Source of the DNA: an uncultured Amphritea sp.
Lineage (GTDB): Bacteria; Pseudomonadota; Gammaproteobacteria; Pseudomonadales; Balneatricaceae
Direction: 5' to 3'
Assembly: GCF_937127095.1 (NCBI RefSeq)
Contig: NZ_CAKZLP010000078.1
Location: 119,493-183,492 of the forward strand
DNA: 64,000 nucleotides
Part shown: positions 42,000-51,525 of the stretch, piece by piece
Position numbering within the stretch: position 1 is the first letter of the stretch
Layout of the letters: each line of letters starts with the position of its first letter
The notes under the pieces: model-generated
The model's database searches: none
The model's input: the letters and a program-made list of their open reading frames with translations, nothing else
Told to the model about the DNA's origin: nothing
Program-made: the position numbers and the translations under genes

Positions 42000-44141
42000 T
42001 CAATTACTTTCGCTGGCGCCTGCCTGAATAGCCGTCAGGGCGATGGTGAAAACGATATCGTCTACCAGTGCACCCCGTGACAGGTCATTAACCGGCTTAC
42101 GCATACCCTGTAACATGGGGCCGATGCTGATTACATCAGCGCTTCTTTGCACCGCTTTGTAGGTTGTATTACCTGTGTTGAGGTCGGGGAAGATAAATAC
42201 GGTTGCCTGACCGGCCACCGTGCTGTCGGGGGCTTTGGACCTGGCGACACTTTCCATCACTGCTGCATCATACTGTAGCGGACCATCAATCAGCAGGTCC
42301 GGGCGTTTCTCCCGGGCGATACGTGTTGCTTCCCGAACTTTTTCAACGTCAGCTCCCTGACCTGAACCTCCGGTCGAATAGCTTATCATCGCCACGCGGG
42401 GAGGGATGCCAAAAGCGATCGCCGATTCGGCTGACTGAATAGCAATATCCGCCAGCTGTTCTGCGTTGGGATCAGGATTGATAGCACAGTCACCGTAAAT
42501 CAGCACTTGCTCTGGCAGACACATGAAGAAAATTGACGAGACCAGGTTGCAACCGGGGGCTGTTTTGATCAGCTGCATCGGTGGCCGGATGGTATTAGCG
42601 GTGGTGTGTTCAGCGCCGCTGACCAGACCGTCTACATGCCCCATCTCCAGCATCAGCGTTCCCAGCACAACATTATCCTGCAGCTGCTCTTCAGCGATAA
42701 TCGCTGTCATGCCTTTGTGCTGCCGCAGTTCAACCAGTCGATCGATATAATCCTTGCGGATGAGCTGAGGGTCGCTAATGGTGACATTGTCATTCAGTAT
42801 TACCCCCTGATTCTTGGCAATTTGAACAATTTCTTTGGTATTGCCCAGCAGAACGCAGCGGGCGATGCCTCTTTCCGCGCAAACAGCGGCCGCTTTGACG
42901 GTTCGTGGCTCATTACCTTCAGGCAGTACAATGACTTTATTCGCCAGGCGGGCCCGTTTGATTAACTGATAACGGAATGCGGGTGGCGAGAGACGGCGCT
43001 GATAATTGCAATCCACCAGTGTAGCCAGCCATTCACGATCAATATGTGCAGCCGTCGCTTCTTTAATATCACGAATACGTGGCAGATCATCTGCCCGGGT
43101 TTCCTGATTCAGCTGAGTCATCATCATCGCTGTTTGCCAGCTATCCAGTGGGATGCTGAGAATCGGCAAACCGGCCTCACAGGCACCCGCGCATAGTCTT
43201 AATACGGCAGTAGACGGGGTGAAGCCTCCGGTGAGTACCAACGCCGCCAGTTCAACGCCATTAACGGCGGCCATGCAGGCAGCAATGACCATGTCATCCC
43301 GGTCACCGGGGGTGAATACCAGCGTGCCGGGGCGAAACTCATTCACAGCATTGGCAACCGTTCTGGCACACATGGATATTCTGCTGACTCTGCGCGTAGC
43401 AATATCGCCGGTGTTGATAATCGATGCATTCAGATAGTCAGCAATATCTTTGACTCTGGGGGTAATCAGATCACGGTTCCAGGGGATGCAGCCGAGCAGA
43501 CGGAATTGGTTGTTAAAGATGGTTGCGTGTTCGAGGATAACTTTTTCTGTGAGGCTGTGAGTAACCGTGTTGCCTGTGCTCAGGAAAGCTTGCATCTGCC
43601 CTTCACGGTTAACCGGGGCACCCAGTTTGCTGAGGATACAACCCAGCAACTGTTTGTTCTTGATACCGCCGTATGCCCGAGCAGTAATGTCGATATGATC
43701 CTGCAGGGCTTCGATGCTGTCGTTACCCGGTGTGGCAACCAGCACTACCTGAGCATCCAGTGCTTTGGCAATCTCCTGATTGATACGGGTCGCATACGGC
43801 TGACTTTCGGTATGTACCATACCCTCAATAATGACCACTTCGTTATCAGCAGGCAGGCTCTGTTCATAGCGGGCGACAATCTGTTCGAGAACCTGGTTGC
43901 CTTTATCCTGACTGACCAGTTGTTCCACATCGCGAATGGCAACGGGCTCAGCAATGGGCGAGCTGCAGTCCCCCTGCAGCATAGCAATAGTGGTATCGAT
44001 TCCGTTGCCATTTCCCTGAGCGATGGGCTTAAAAAAATGGACTTTAATGCCCTGGCGGTTCATTGCCTGAAACAGGCCTATTACAGCAGTGGTGAGGCCT
44101 GCACCCACACCGGTAGGGGCAAGCAGTAAAGCTTGTGACAT
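42000..44141 (-). CDS. pta: Phosphate acetyltransferase
   Basis: 713 residues, the long enterobacterial/Pseudomonas type. An N-terminal P-loop-like AAA_26 domain (LLAPTGVGAGLTTAVIGLFQAM) and a DRTGG domain (about 215-325) precede the catalytic PTA_PTB domain (about 385-705; VLPEGNEPRTVKAA, GLVSGAEHTTANTIRPP, MISYSTGGSGQG). It converts acetyl-CoA and phosphate to acetyl phosphate. No ackA is adjacent in this window. A good ribosome site (AAGGAA) precedes the start. Confidence 0.96.
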   Translation of the reverse strand: MSQALLLAPTGVGAGLTTAVIGLFQAMNRQGIKVHFFKPIAQGNGNGIDTTIAMLQGDCSSPIAEPVAIRDVEQLVSQDKGNQVLEQIVARYEQSLPADNEVVIIEGMVHTESQPYATRINQEIAKALDAQVVLVATPGNDSIEALQDHIDITARAYGGIKNKQLLGCILSKLGAPVNREGQMQAFLSTGNTVTHSLTEKVILEHATIFNNQFRLLGCIPWNRDLITPRVKDIADYLNASIINTGDIATRRVSRISMCARTVANAVNEFRPGTLVFTPGDRDDMVIAACMAAVNGVELAALVLTGGFTPSTAVLRLCAGACEAGLPILSIPLDSWQTAMMMTQLNQETRADDLPRIRDIKEATAAHIDREWLATLVDCNYQRRLSPPAFRYQLIKRARLANKVIVLPEGNEPRTVKAAAVCAERGIARCVLLGNTKEIVQIAKNQGVILNDNVTISDPQLIRKDYIDRLVELRQHKGMTAIIAEEQLQDNVVLGTLMLEMGHVDGLVSGAEHTTANTIRPPMQLIKTAPGCNLVSSIFFMCLPEQVLIYGDCAINPDPNAEQLADIAIQSAESAIAFGIPPRVAMISYSTGGSGQGADVEKVREATRIAREKRPDLLIDGPLQYDAAVMESVARSKAPDSTVAGQATVFIFPDLNTGNTTYKAVQRSADVISIGPMLQGMRKPVNDLSRGALVDDIVFTIALTAIQAGASESN

Positions 44142-44895
44142 CAGAGTTCCTTAAGGTCTTGAATGACCTTTATTCATTCCCGGCACTTTAATCGGGTATT
44201 GAGTCAGTTATAGAAAAGGAACCAGATCTGGAAGAGTTGTTATTGACTGGTATGTACGTCGATTCTACGGGGTTGGTGGAAAAAGTTACAGATCTTAATG
44301 ATTAAAGATTTTAATTTTAATGGTATGCCGCGAAGGGCAGAGTTATGGCGCTGATTGCAGGCTTAATAAGCATTGTTGTTGTCGTATATAAGCCTGTATC
44401 CAGTCGGGTGCGGCCATGGGTACTGTGAAAGGGATGGGTATCAAAGTGTTCAGAATAGCTCTCTTTATAGTTATTTTCTATGGTAATTAAAAAAACGATT
44501 GCTGTTCTGAATATTGAACAAAGGTGATCCCCTGAAAGGGGTAGTTGCCTCGAAAAATGACTTAGTTAGTCGTTTTAAAATGCATATTTTCTCTATTTAT
44601 TTACTGATTTATGTCATTAAAACAATGGATTACAGTTTTTTTAGGTGGTTGGTGAGTTTTTCCTATAGAGGCTCATGAATGAGGGAGTAGAGCAATTATT
44701 ACAAATAGATATGATTTTTTTATGAACAGTTGCGCTTTCTATTTTTAATAAGCAGTGTTAAAAATAACGAACATCTACCGCTTGATAGGTAGATCCGTTA
44801 TTCAGGTGTTTCGCAGTAAAGGTCAACTAATAGATTGTCTGCGAAATGACGGAAAGCCTGAACCATCAGACTTTATAATAAAAGGAATAGAGATA
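44142..44895. other. Long AT-rich intergenic region between pta and the TRAP operon
   Basis: About 750 bases with no convincing gene. It contains several small inverted repeats: TGTTC-N8-GAACA (about 44503-44520), CCCC-TGAAA-GGGG (about 44529-44541) and GACT-TAGTT-AGTC (about 44559-44571). These may be regulatory sites for the divergent genes. An in-frame extension of dctP back to 44755 has no signal-peptide logic and is not accepted. Confidence 0.5.
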
Positions 44896-45912
44896 GTGAA
44901 GAGAAGAGATCTGCTTAAAGCTGCTGCAACCGGTATTGCTGCTGCGCCACTGGCCCTGTCATCCACTACTGCGAATGCGGGCGACAATGTTCGCTTACGT
45001 ATGCAGACTCTGTACGGTACAGAGACTGATGACCTTTACAAAATGTTCGCCGACGATATTAAAACGGTTTCAAACAAAACTGTGCGTATTCAGCGCTTTC
45101 GTGGTTCAGAACTGGTACCTAATGACCAGATGCTGGATTCCGTTGCCAAGGGTACTCTGGATATGTGCCAGGGATACGCCGGTTACTGGGCGGGTCAGCT
45201 GGATATAGCCAAAATTGAATCAGGTATTCCCGGTGCATGGGCCAGCTATGATGAGGCTATCTACCTGCACCAGAAACAAGGTCTGACTGCGCTGCTGGAA
45301 GAAGCATACGCAGAGAAAGGCGTGAAGTACCTGGGTGCTGTCTTCGGTGGACCATACGATCTACTGACAACGAAACCCGTTAAAAGCCTTGAAGATCTGA
45401 AAAAAATGAAGATTCGCGCGACTGCAACGGTTGCCGGAATTCTGGAAAAATTTGATATTCCTACTGTATATCTGCCAAGCCAGGAACTTTACATCGCGTT
45501 GTCTACCGGTGCGATTGATGGCGTTATCTACGGTGGTTCTCTTGAGTATAAAGCGCTGAAACTTCACGAATCGGCTAAGTACTACACCTACCTGAATATG
45601 ATCAACCCTGGCTATGCCGACGGAATGCTGATCAATATGAAGAAGTGGGAATCTCTCTCTGAAGATCAGCAGAAGGCGATTGAACTGGCGACGGCTAAGC
45701 ATGCCGTTAACATGCATGCCTGGAACGTTAATGGTTGCCTGGATGTGAACGGCGAAGGCATCTTTGAGTTTGCATCTCTGCCAGAAGCTGATTCGAAAGC
45801 ACTGACGGCTGCGGCGATGGATGTGTGGAAAGAAGAAGCGGCTAAATCGCCACGCAATGCCAAGGCAATTGAAGCGATTACAGCGACAGCTAAGGCTACC
45901 GGGAGAGTCTGA
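44896..45912 (+). CDS. dctP: TRAP transporter substrate-binding protein (DctP family), Tat-exported
   Basis: 338 residues from a GTG start at 44896, chosen because AAAGGA lies just upstream and because the chain then starts with a twin-arginine signal, KRRDLLKAAATG, followed by a hydrophobic stretch and ANAG. The DctP fold is clear (TLYGTETDDLYKMFADDI, GLKYLGA-like segment, KSLEDLKKMKIR, LPSQELYIALSTGAIDGVIYGG). It captures an organic-acid-type ligand in the periplasm; the substrate is not determinable. Stop and start of the next gene overlap by one base. Confidence 0.92.
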   Translation: MKRRDLLKAAATGIAAAPLALSSTTANAGDNVRLRMQTLYGTETDDLYKMFADDIKTVSNKTVRIQRFRGSELVPNDQMLDSVAKGTLDMCQGYAGYWAGQLDIAKIESGIPGAWASYDEAIYLHQKQGLTALLEEAYAEKGVKYLGAVFGGPYDLLTTKPVKSLEDLKKMKIRATATVAGILEKFDIPTVYLPSQELYIALSTGAIDGVIYGGSLEYKALKLHESAKYYTYLNMINPGYADGMLINMKKWESLSEDQQKAIELATAKHAVNMHAWNVNGCLDVNGEGIFEFASLPEADSKALTAAAMDVWKEEAAKSPRNAKAIEAITATAKATGRV

Positions 45913-46433
45913 TGTCAAAACTTTCTCAATATCTTGCTTTTCAAGACAGGGTATCTGAGTGGGTAGGCCGGACCTTCAGTTGGATGTGTCTGGCCATGAT
46001 TGCAGGGCTTTGCTACGAGGTAGGGGCGCGTTATCTGTTTAACAGCCCTACCTCGTGGGCACACGAATCGACCACCATGCTATACGGTACTTTCTGTATT
46101 CTGGCGGGTGTTTATACCCATAAGCATCATGGCCATGTTCGCAGTGAAGTGATCTATAACCTGTTTCCTGTTCGGGCGCGGGCGGCACTGGATGTGATTA
46201 CGGGTTTGATTGGATTAGTTGTGTTTTCGATATTTTTCTATATTACCTTTAACTTCGCCGCAGATTCCTGGGCGATTAAAGAGGTTTCTTCGAAAAGTAC
46301 CTGGGGACCGATTGTATATCCCTTCAAATCCGTTCTCCCTCTGGCTGTTGGCCTGATGATTTTACAGAGCATCGCTGCGCTGATTCGCAGTGTCATGATT
46401 GTGATCGGGATAGAGCCAGAACCTCAAGTCTGA
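45912..46433 (+). CDS. dctQ: TRAP transporter small membrane subunit (DctQ family)
   Basis: 173 residues with four transmembrane helices and the DctQ pattern (MCLAMIAGLCYEVGARYLFNSPTSWAHES). Overlaps the dctP stop (TGATG). It pairs with DctM in the membrane. Confidence 0.93.
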   Translation: MSKLSQYLAFQDRVSEWVGRTFSWMCLAMIAGLCYEVGARYLFNSPTSWAHESTTMLYGTFCILAGVYTHKHHGHVRSEVIYNLFPVRARAALDVITGLIGLVVFSIFFYITFNFAADSWAIKEVSSKSTWGPIVYPFKSVLPLAVGLMILQSIAALIRSVMIVIGIEPEPQV

Positions 46434-46536
46434 TACTGGCGACTCTCCTGATTATCACTCTGTAACTCCCCCCGTCTGATCCGGTAAATACTGTGTTTGC
46501 TACCGGTCAGACCTTCACTAAAGCAAAGGTGTATTT

Positions 46537-47859
46537 GTGTTAGATCTAGATCCCTTAGTGGTTACCTTTGGCATGTTTTTTTCTATGCTGATTCTGTTAG
46601 CAATTGGCGCCCCGTTAACCTGGGCGTTGCTGACAGTTGGTGTTGGCTCGGCATATTTTATGTGGGGGCCAGCCGGTCTTGAGCTACTGGCAACCAGTGC
46701 TTTCTCGGCGATGGATAATTTCCTGCTGGTTGCTCTGCCTATGTTTATCTTCATGGGGCTGATGTTGCAGCGTTCCGGTATTACCGACGACCTGTTTGAT
46801 ATGATCAATAAGCTGATGGGTGGTATCCCCGGTGGTTTAGGCATGGGTACGGTGATTATCTGCGCGATCATTGCAGCGATGGCCGGTGTTTCCGGTGCCG
46901 CTACCGTGAGTCTGGGGATAATTGCCTTGCCATCCATGCTGAAGCGGGGTTATGACAAGAAGCTAGTGACGGGCACTATTATGGCGGGCGGAGCATTAGG
47001 CTTTCTAATCCCGCCAAGCGTATTGATGATCGTCTATGCGTTTCTTGCTCGTGAGTCGGTGGGTAAACTGTTTGCAGCAGGGATGATGCCGGGTTTGATG
47101 CTTGCCGGAATCTATATGCTCTATATTTTCCTGTTCGCATTGAAAAACCCAGATAAAGCGCCCTCTATCGCCTTGTCAGAACGTCTTGGTGCTTTAGATA
47201 AGGTAAAGGCGTTAAAAGCCCTGGTGCTTCCAGGAGCGCTGATCACGACCGTACTTGGTTTTATTGTCGGTGGTGTGACGTCACCCTCAGAGGCATCCGC
47301 TATTGGTGCTGCAGGGTCGTTAGTGTGTGCGGCGATCTATAGAACGCTTAATGTGAAGATGCTCAAAGAGGTGTTGATGAGCACCACTCAGCTGATGGGA
47401 ATGTTGTTGTGGATTACGATTGCAGCGGTATTCTTCAGCAAAATCTATATCGGTCTGGGCGCTGGTATGTTGATTACTGAGTTGGTGGAAGAGTCTAGTC
47501 TGTCGCCTTATATGGTGATTGTGGCGATGCTGGCGACCTATTTCATACTGGGAATGTTTCTCGATGATTTCGCCATCGTCTTCATCACAGTGCCGCTGTT
47601 TGTGCCGATAGTACAGGAGTTGGGCTTCGATACGGTATGGTTTGCCGTGCTGTTTATCATCAGTATGCAAACCGCCTATCTAACGCCACCCTTTGGCTAT
47701 AATCTCTTCTATATGCGATCGGTGGCGCCGCCATCGATAACCATCTACGATCTGTATAAAGCGGTGATCCCGTTTATTATTCTACAGATTATTGGTCTTG
47801 CATTGGTGGTGATCTACCCGCAGATAGCGCTTTGGTTGCCCAACCTGCTGTTTAACTGA
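46537..47859 (+). CDS. dctM: TRAP transporter large membrane subunit (DctM family)
   Basis: 440 residues from a GTG start preceded by AAAGGT. About 12 transmembrane helices with DctM motifs (AIGAPLTWALLTVG, GVSGAATVSLGIIALPSMLKRGYDKKLVTGTIMAGGALGFLIPPSVLMIVYA). It is the ion-coupled transport subunit. A related but broken copy of its 3' part lies at 50671-50875. Confidence 0.95.
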   Translation: MLDLDPLVVTFGMFFSMLILLAIGAPLTWALLTVGVGSAYFMWGPAGLELLATSAFSAMDNFLLVALPMFIFMGLMLQRSGITDDLFDMINKLMGGIPGGLGMGTVIICAIIAAMAGVSGAATVSLGIIALPSMLKRGYDKKLVTGTIMAGGALGFLIPPSVLMIVYAFLARESVGKLFAAGMMPGLMLAGIYMLYIFLFALKNPDKAPSIALSERLGALDKVKALKALVLPGALITTVLGFIVGGVTSPSEASAIGAAGSLVCAAIYRTLNVKMLKEVLMSTTQLMGMLLWITIAAVFFSKIYIGLGAGMLITELVEESSLSPYMVIVAMLATYFILGMFLDDFAIVFITVPLFVPIVQELGFDTVWFAVLFIISMQTAYLTPPFGYNLFYMRSVAPPSITIYDLYKAVIPFIILQIIGLALVVIYPQIALWLPNLLFN

Positions 47860-47905
47860 TAAAGCGAATGGCATAGCCTGGTTTGAATAAAGTCGCTTAA
47901 AAAAC

Positions 47906-47934
47906 CCGATGTCAGTGATGACATCGGATTTTCT
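47906..47934 (+). terminator. Intrinsic terminator of the TRAP operon
   Basis: CCGATGTCA-GTGA-TGACATCGG followed by ATTTTCT, 46 bases after dctM. A strong 9-base stem with a modest T-run. Confidence 0.75.
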
Positions 47935-48065
47935 AACAAGCCCGGCTCAGGCTCAAATGCTTAAGTGAGCCGCATTGCGCTATAGAATGGGCTCACTCGC
48001 AGCGGCTGATAGCGATGAATAACAAAGAGACTCCCGACATCCGGTCTTAGGAGAGCCTATCAGAA

Positions 48066-49280
48066 TTATGCTGTTGCCATCCTTAAACGTGGGACTGGTT
48101 TGTCATTGATTGGAAGGTGAATCAATGCAGAGATAAACGCCAGCACGACCGCTGACCACCAGATTGGTTCGTATGAGCCGTAATAATCATAGATAACACC
48201 ACCGGTCCATGCTCCCAAAAAGCTGCCAACCTGATGAGAGAAAAACACCAACCCGTATAGGGTCGACAGGTAACGAGCACCAAAAATCTGACGAACTAGA
48301 CCCGATGTAATGGGCACCGTTCCTAACCAGCAAAAACCGATAGCCGCGCCGAAGATACCAGCAGTCAGTTCTGTGGTAGGTATTAACACAAAAGCAGCAA
48401 TCACAGCCGTGCGCACGAAGTACAGTGCTGACATCACATAATGTTTGCTATAGCGGTCTGCCATAGCGCCCCAGAAGTATGACCCCATGATGTTAAAAAT
48501 GCCCACATAAGCCAGCGCCATGGCAGCTGTTGAAGCAGGCAGGTTTTTATCTAACACATAGCTGGGAAGGTGAGTGGCGATAAACATGACATGGAAGCCA
48601 CACACAAAAAAGCCAATATGAATCAACCAGTATCCTTTGTGCGTAAATGCTTCTTTCAACGCCTCTTTTAGCGTTTGCAGGTCTTCGTGTACCCTGTGTG
48701 CGGTCTTTGTTTCTTGCTTTGCCGTATTGATGAATAATGCAAACACCACAATAAAACTACACATGACCGCGAATATCTGCATGGCACTTTGCCAATCATA
48801 AATACTCAACAATGTTTGTGTCCCGGGGATCATCGCAAACATGCCAAATGACCCGGCAGCCGTGGTCAGGCCAAAGGCTTTAGCGGCATGCTCCGCGGGT
48901 ACCACTTTGGCTACCGCACCCAGTACGATCACGTAGCTGGTGGCACTTAAGCCAAGACCTACAAGCATCCCCAGTGATAGGTAGATCATGGTCGGTTCGA
49001 CGGTGATCGACGTTAAGTACAGACCCAGAGCGTAAGCGATAGCGCCTGAAATGATGATGCGCTTCGGCCCCCAACGGTCGGCGGCCATACCGACAAAGGG
49101 CTGGAACGCGCCAAAAAGCAAGTTTTGCAATGCAATGGCAAAGCTGAAGAACTCGCGTCCCGTGTGGAAGTAGTCGGAAACAGGCATCATGAAAATACCA
49201 AAAGATTGCCTGATCCCCAGGCTGGTAATCAAAATCCCTATACCCAGCCAAACCAGGAATGGAAACCGGAAAGTAAACAT
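48066..49280 (-). CDS. MFS transporter, monocarboxylate/oxalate-formate type
   Basis: 404 residues, 12 transmembrane helices. MFS signature loops GMAADRWGPKRIIISG (helix 2-3) and GAMADRYSKHYVMSALYF (helix 8-9), and the SLGIRQSFGIFMMPVSDYF start seen in monocarboxylate and oxalate/formate-like carriers. It is followed upstream by a LysR gene on the same strand with an interposed operator-like palindrome. Substrate unknown, plausibly an organic acid as for the adjacent TRAP system. Confidence 0.88.
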   Translation of the reverse strand: MFTFRFPFLVWLGIGILITSLGIRQSFGIFMMPVSDYFHTGREFFSFAIALQNLLFGAFQPFVGMAADRWGPKRIIISGAIAYALGLYLTSITVEPTMIYLSLGMLVGLGLSATSYVIVLGAVAKVVPAEHAAKAFGLTTAAGSFGMFAMIPGTQTLLSIYDWQSAMQIFAVMCSFIVVFALFINTAKQETKTAHRVHEDLQTLKEALKEAFTHKGYWLIHIGFFVCGFHVMFIATHLPSYVLDKNLPASTAAMALAYVGIFNIMGSYFWGAMADRYSKHYVMSALYFVRTAVIAAFVLIPTTELTAGIFGAAIGFCWLGTVPITSGLVRQIFGARYLSTLYGLVFFSHQVGSFLGAWTGGVIYDYYGSYEPIWWSAVVLAFISALIHLPINDKPVPRLRMATA

Positions 49281-49629
49281 AAATTGCTCTTAAAAATGCC
49301 AGGGGTATGAGGGTGCTTTTCATTTACGCCTATGGGGCGTGGCAATCTCAGTGCCTTAGCGATAGTGGATCGAAACAAGCGCTTATATGCGCTCAACGAC
49401 GAAATGGGCGCGAAGTGTAAAGAGTATTTAAAGGTGACTCAAATGATAAAAAGGGAAGTGATCTATGCAAATTATACATAGATTAAATTAGCTATGGGGA
49501 ATAGCACTGCATTGGGGAGTGGATGGTGCAGTTGAATCGTAAAGTAGCTCCATGCCGAATGTTACCGCGTCTATTAAGATGCCCGGATGCTTAAGATGCA
49601 CATGGGATGAACTCACCCTGCTTTGATCA
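49281..49629. other. Intergenic region between LysR and MFS genes
   Basis: A gap of about 350 bases with no ORF. It holds the palindrome at 49461-49483 and is otherwise unremarkable. Confidence 0.45.
49461..49483. promoter_or_regulatory. LysR-type operator candidate
   Basis: ATCTATG-N9-CATAGAT, 7-base perfect arms, with an embedded T-N11-A core as in LysR sites. It is about 180 bases upstream of the MFS start and next to a LysR gene. Confidence 0.4.
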
Positions 49630-50601
49630 TTAACCAGGCGCAGCCATGGCATCCGCTTCTGTATCCAGTCCCATCTCTACCACACGCTTAGCGATTAGCT
49701 TGCCACACTCTTCTTTTACAACACCTCTCAACCATTCTTGTGCCGGTGAATGTTCACAGCGAGGGTGCCAGATCATGGAATAATCAAACGGTGTAAAATG
49801 AAAGGGCAGCGGTTTTACCATCAGGTCATAACGTTCTGAAACTAAGTAGGCTAAATCGGCAGGTACCGTGATAATTAATGGCATTGTATCCACAATCGCC
49901 AGCGCCGCTTCTAAATGATATGCCCTCAGAACCATGCGCCGTTCAGGCTTATCTTCCAGTGCCTGTTCAATAAGAGATTTAACCCCGTCGCTAATGGCAA
50001 TCATTGCATGAGGAAAATTCAAATAATCATCCAAACACATCTGTTTATTAGCTAACGGATGTTGTTTGGATAATAGGCACGATACCCCAACACGACCCAG
50101 TCCACCGTACTGTAATGGTTCAATAGAGTGAATTGGGCGGCAAATAGCTAAGTCAGCCCGGCCGTAAGTGAGTTGCTCTTTCAAGTGCTCATCTTGTAGC
50201 GGTAAAAACTCAAACGCGACATTAGGTGCTTCCTGATATATGCGGGGTAAAGCGAAGGGTAAAATAGTTTGCATTGCATAATCAGTGGTTAGAATTGTGA
50301 ATGTTTGATCACAGGACTTGGGGTCAAAATCAATGGGAGATAAGAGCTGTCTTAGAGACCCAATAGGTTCATCTAAAGCCCTGTTCACTGATAAAGCTTT
50401 CTCTGTAGGTACCAGGCTCTGCCCCTGGCGTGTAAATAAAGGGTCAGACAATAAACTGCGCAATCGCCCCAGAACCCGACTCATTGCGGACTGGCTCAGG
50501 TTTAAACGAGCTGCTGCTCTGCTGACACTGCGTTCCTCAACCAGAACTTGCAACGCGACTAACAGATTTAAATCGCGACGATAAATCTCTTCTACTTTCA
50601 T
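49630..50601 (-). CDS. LysR-family transcriptional regulator
   Basis: 323 residues from the ATG at 50601 (MKVEEIYRRDLNLLVALQ), chosen because AAGG lies 6 bases before it and because LysR proteins start just before the DLNLL helix. HTH at about 20-50 (SVSRAAARLNLSQSAMSRVLGRLR); effector domain about 95-300. Of the NodD/PcpR-like group with FTLLTTDYAMQTIL-type start. Probably regulates the MFS gene downstream. Confidence 0.9.
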   Translation of the reverse strand: MKVEEIYRRDLNLLVALQVLVEERSVSRAAARLNLSQSAMSRVLGRLRSLLSDPLFTRQGQSLVPTEKALSVNRALDEPIGSLRQLLSPIDFDPKSCDQTFTILTTDYAMQTILPFALPRIYQEAPNVAFEFLPLQDEHLKEQLTYGRADLAICRPIHSIEPLQYGGLGRVGVSCLLSKQHPLANKQMCLDDYLNFPHAMIAISDGVKSLIEQALEDKPERRMVLRAYHLEAALAIVDTMPLIITVPADLAYLVSERYDLMVKPLPFHFTPFDYSMIWHPRCEHSPAQEWLRGVVKEECGKLIAKRVVEMGLDTEADAMAAPG

Positions 50602-50670
50602 ACCCAGCCTTAAGCACGCTAACAATATTGACAGTGTAACCAATAAAATACGGAAAACATCTTTAAGTTG

Positions 50671-50875
50671 GGAGCCTTTTATTCTGGCATCATCCGCCAG
50701 CGTATTGATGATTGTCTATGCATTGCTGGCACGGGAATCGGTGGGTAAGTTGTTTGCAGCCGGATTGATGCTTGCCGGTATCTATATGCTGTATATCTTC
50801 CACTTTGCGCTGAACAAGCCGGGAAAAACAGCGTCGATTACGCGTTGGTTGCCTAACCTGCTGTTTAACTCTTAA
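50671..50875 (+). pseudogene. Remnant of a second dctM-like TRAP gene
   Basis: In the plus strand the frame reads SVLMIVYALLARESVGKLFA, then a short deletion, LMLAGIYMLYIFHFALNKPG, then jumps to RWLPNLLFN-stop. It matches the 3' half of dctM (47030-47859) in the same order, but about 215 codons are missing from the middle and a base is lost at CCGCCAGCG. The first part of the gene is absent. The similarity continues beyond the stop (CATAGCCTG and AAAGC/TCGCT). It is a decayed paralogous copy or recombination scar. Confidence 0.85.
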
Positions 50876-50904
50876 ACTGATCGGCATAGCCTGATTTGAA
50901 CAAA

Positions 50905-50927
50905 GCCGCTTTCTGAGCGGCTTTTTT
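50905..50927 (+). terminator. Intrinsic terminator after the dctM remnant
   Basis: GCCGCT-TTCTG-AGCGGC followed by TTTTTT. It belongs to the decayed TRAP gene and no longer serves an intact transcript. Confidence 0.8.
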
Positions 50928-50983
50928 ATTGAATAAGAATATGATGGGTTTTGAGTTTTGGCACTCAGCTTATCTCGATGGGG

Positions 50984-51379
50984 TTAATGGCGGTGAGTCG
51001 ACTGCAGTGCGTTCAGCCAGCGGGTGCCATCGTCTTCATTATAAAAGATGCGGAAGTTGATGCCATGCATCATGGCCGATTGTTCAACAATGGTATTCTC
51101 TTTGCGGTTGTCTGCATTCATATCAACATAGGCGATGGCTAATTCCGGCCACAGCCACTCCTGAACGCCCTCGACAATATTAAAGGTATCTATCATGTCC
51201 CGAGTGCCTGTCAGGTGGAATACGGCGAGTATCAGGTTAATCCCTTTTGACTGACACCGCTGTGCTACGATCTGCCACATCCTGAGGGACTCGCGGGTAA
51301 CATCTATCCCGTTTCTTGAGCCATGAACCTCAACACGCAGGTAGTCACGGCATTCTGAGATGGTGTATTGATATGCCAT
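50984..51379 (-). CDS. Hypothetical small protein, possible STAS-like fold
   Basis: 131 residues, good ribosome site (GGAG) before the ATG. No signal peptide. Alternating beta and alpha segments (YLRVEVHGSRNG, GINLILAVFHLTGTRDMIDTFNI, LAIAYVDMNADNRKENTIVEQSA, FRIFYNEDDGTRWLNAL) resemble SpoIIAA/STAS-like proteins, but this is a fold impression only. Lies alone between the dctM remnant and the LuxR gene. Confidence 0.7.
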   Translation of the reverse strand: MAYQYTISECRDYLRVEVHGSRNGIDVTRESLRMWQIVAQRCQSKGINLILAVFHLTGTRDMIDTFNIVEGVQEWLWPELAIAYVDMNADNRKENTIVEQSAMMHGINFRIFYNEDDGTRWLNALQSTHRH

Positions 51380-51525
51380 TTAGTTCTCCGTTGGATCATC
51401 AGTCTTTGAAAGCCTGTCACTCAGAGACATGACTGTAAAAACTTTCAGATTCCGATGCGCTTTGCTCTTCGATCTGAAATATAGCGGAAGCATGGCAGTA
51501 ACAACAAGTTGAAATGGTAAATAGT

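Noticed and set aside
41805..44205. Shared 14-base word TCGGGTATTGAGTC on both sides of pta
   Set aside because: In 64 kb several identical 14-base pairs are expected by chance; no palindrome or shared context.
44755..44895. N-terminal extension of the TRAP binding protein
   Set aside because: It would place the twin-arginine signal 47 residues inside the protein; the GTG at 44896 has a proper ribosome site.
50690..50887. 65-codon leftward frame
   Set aside because: It is antisense to the dctM remnant, which explains the open frame.
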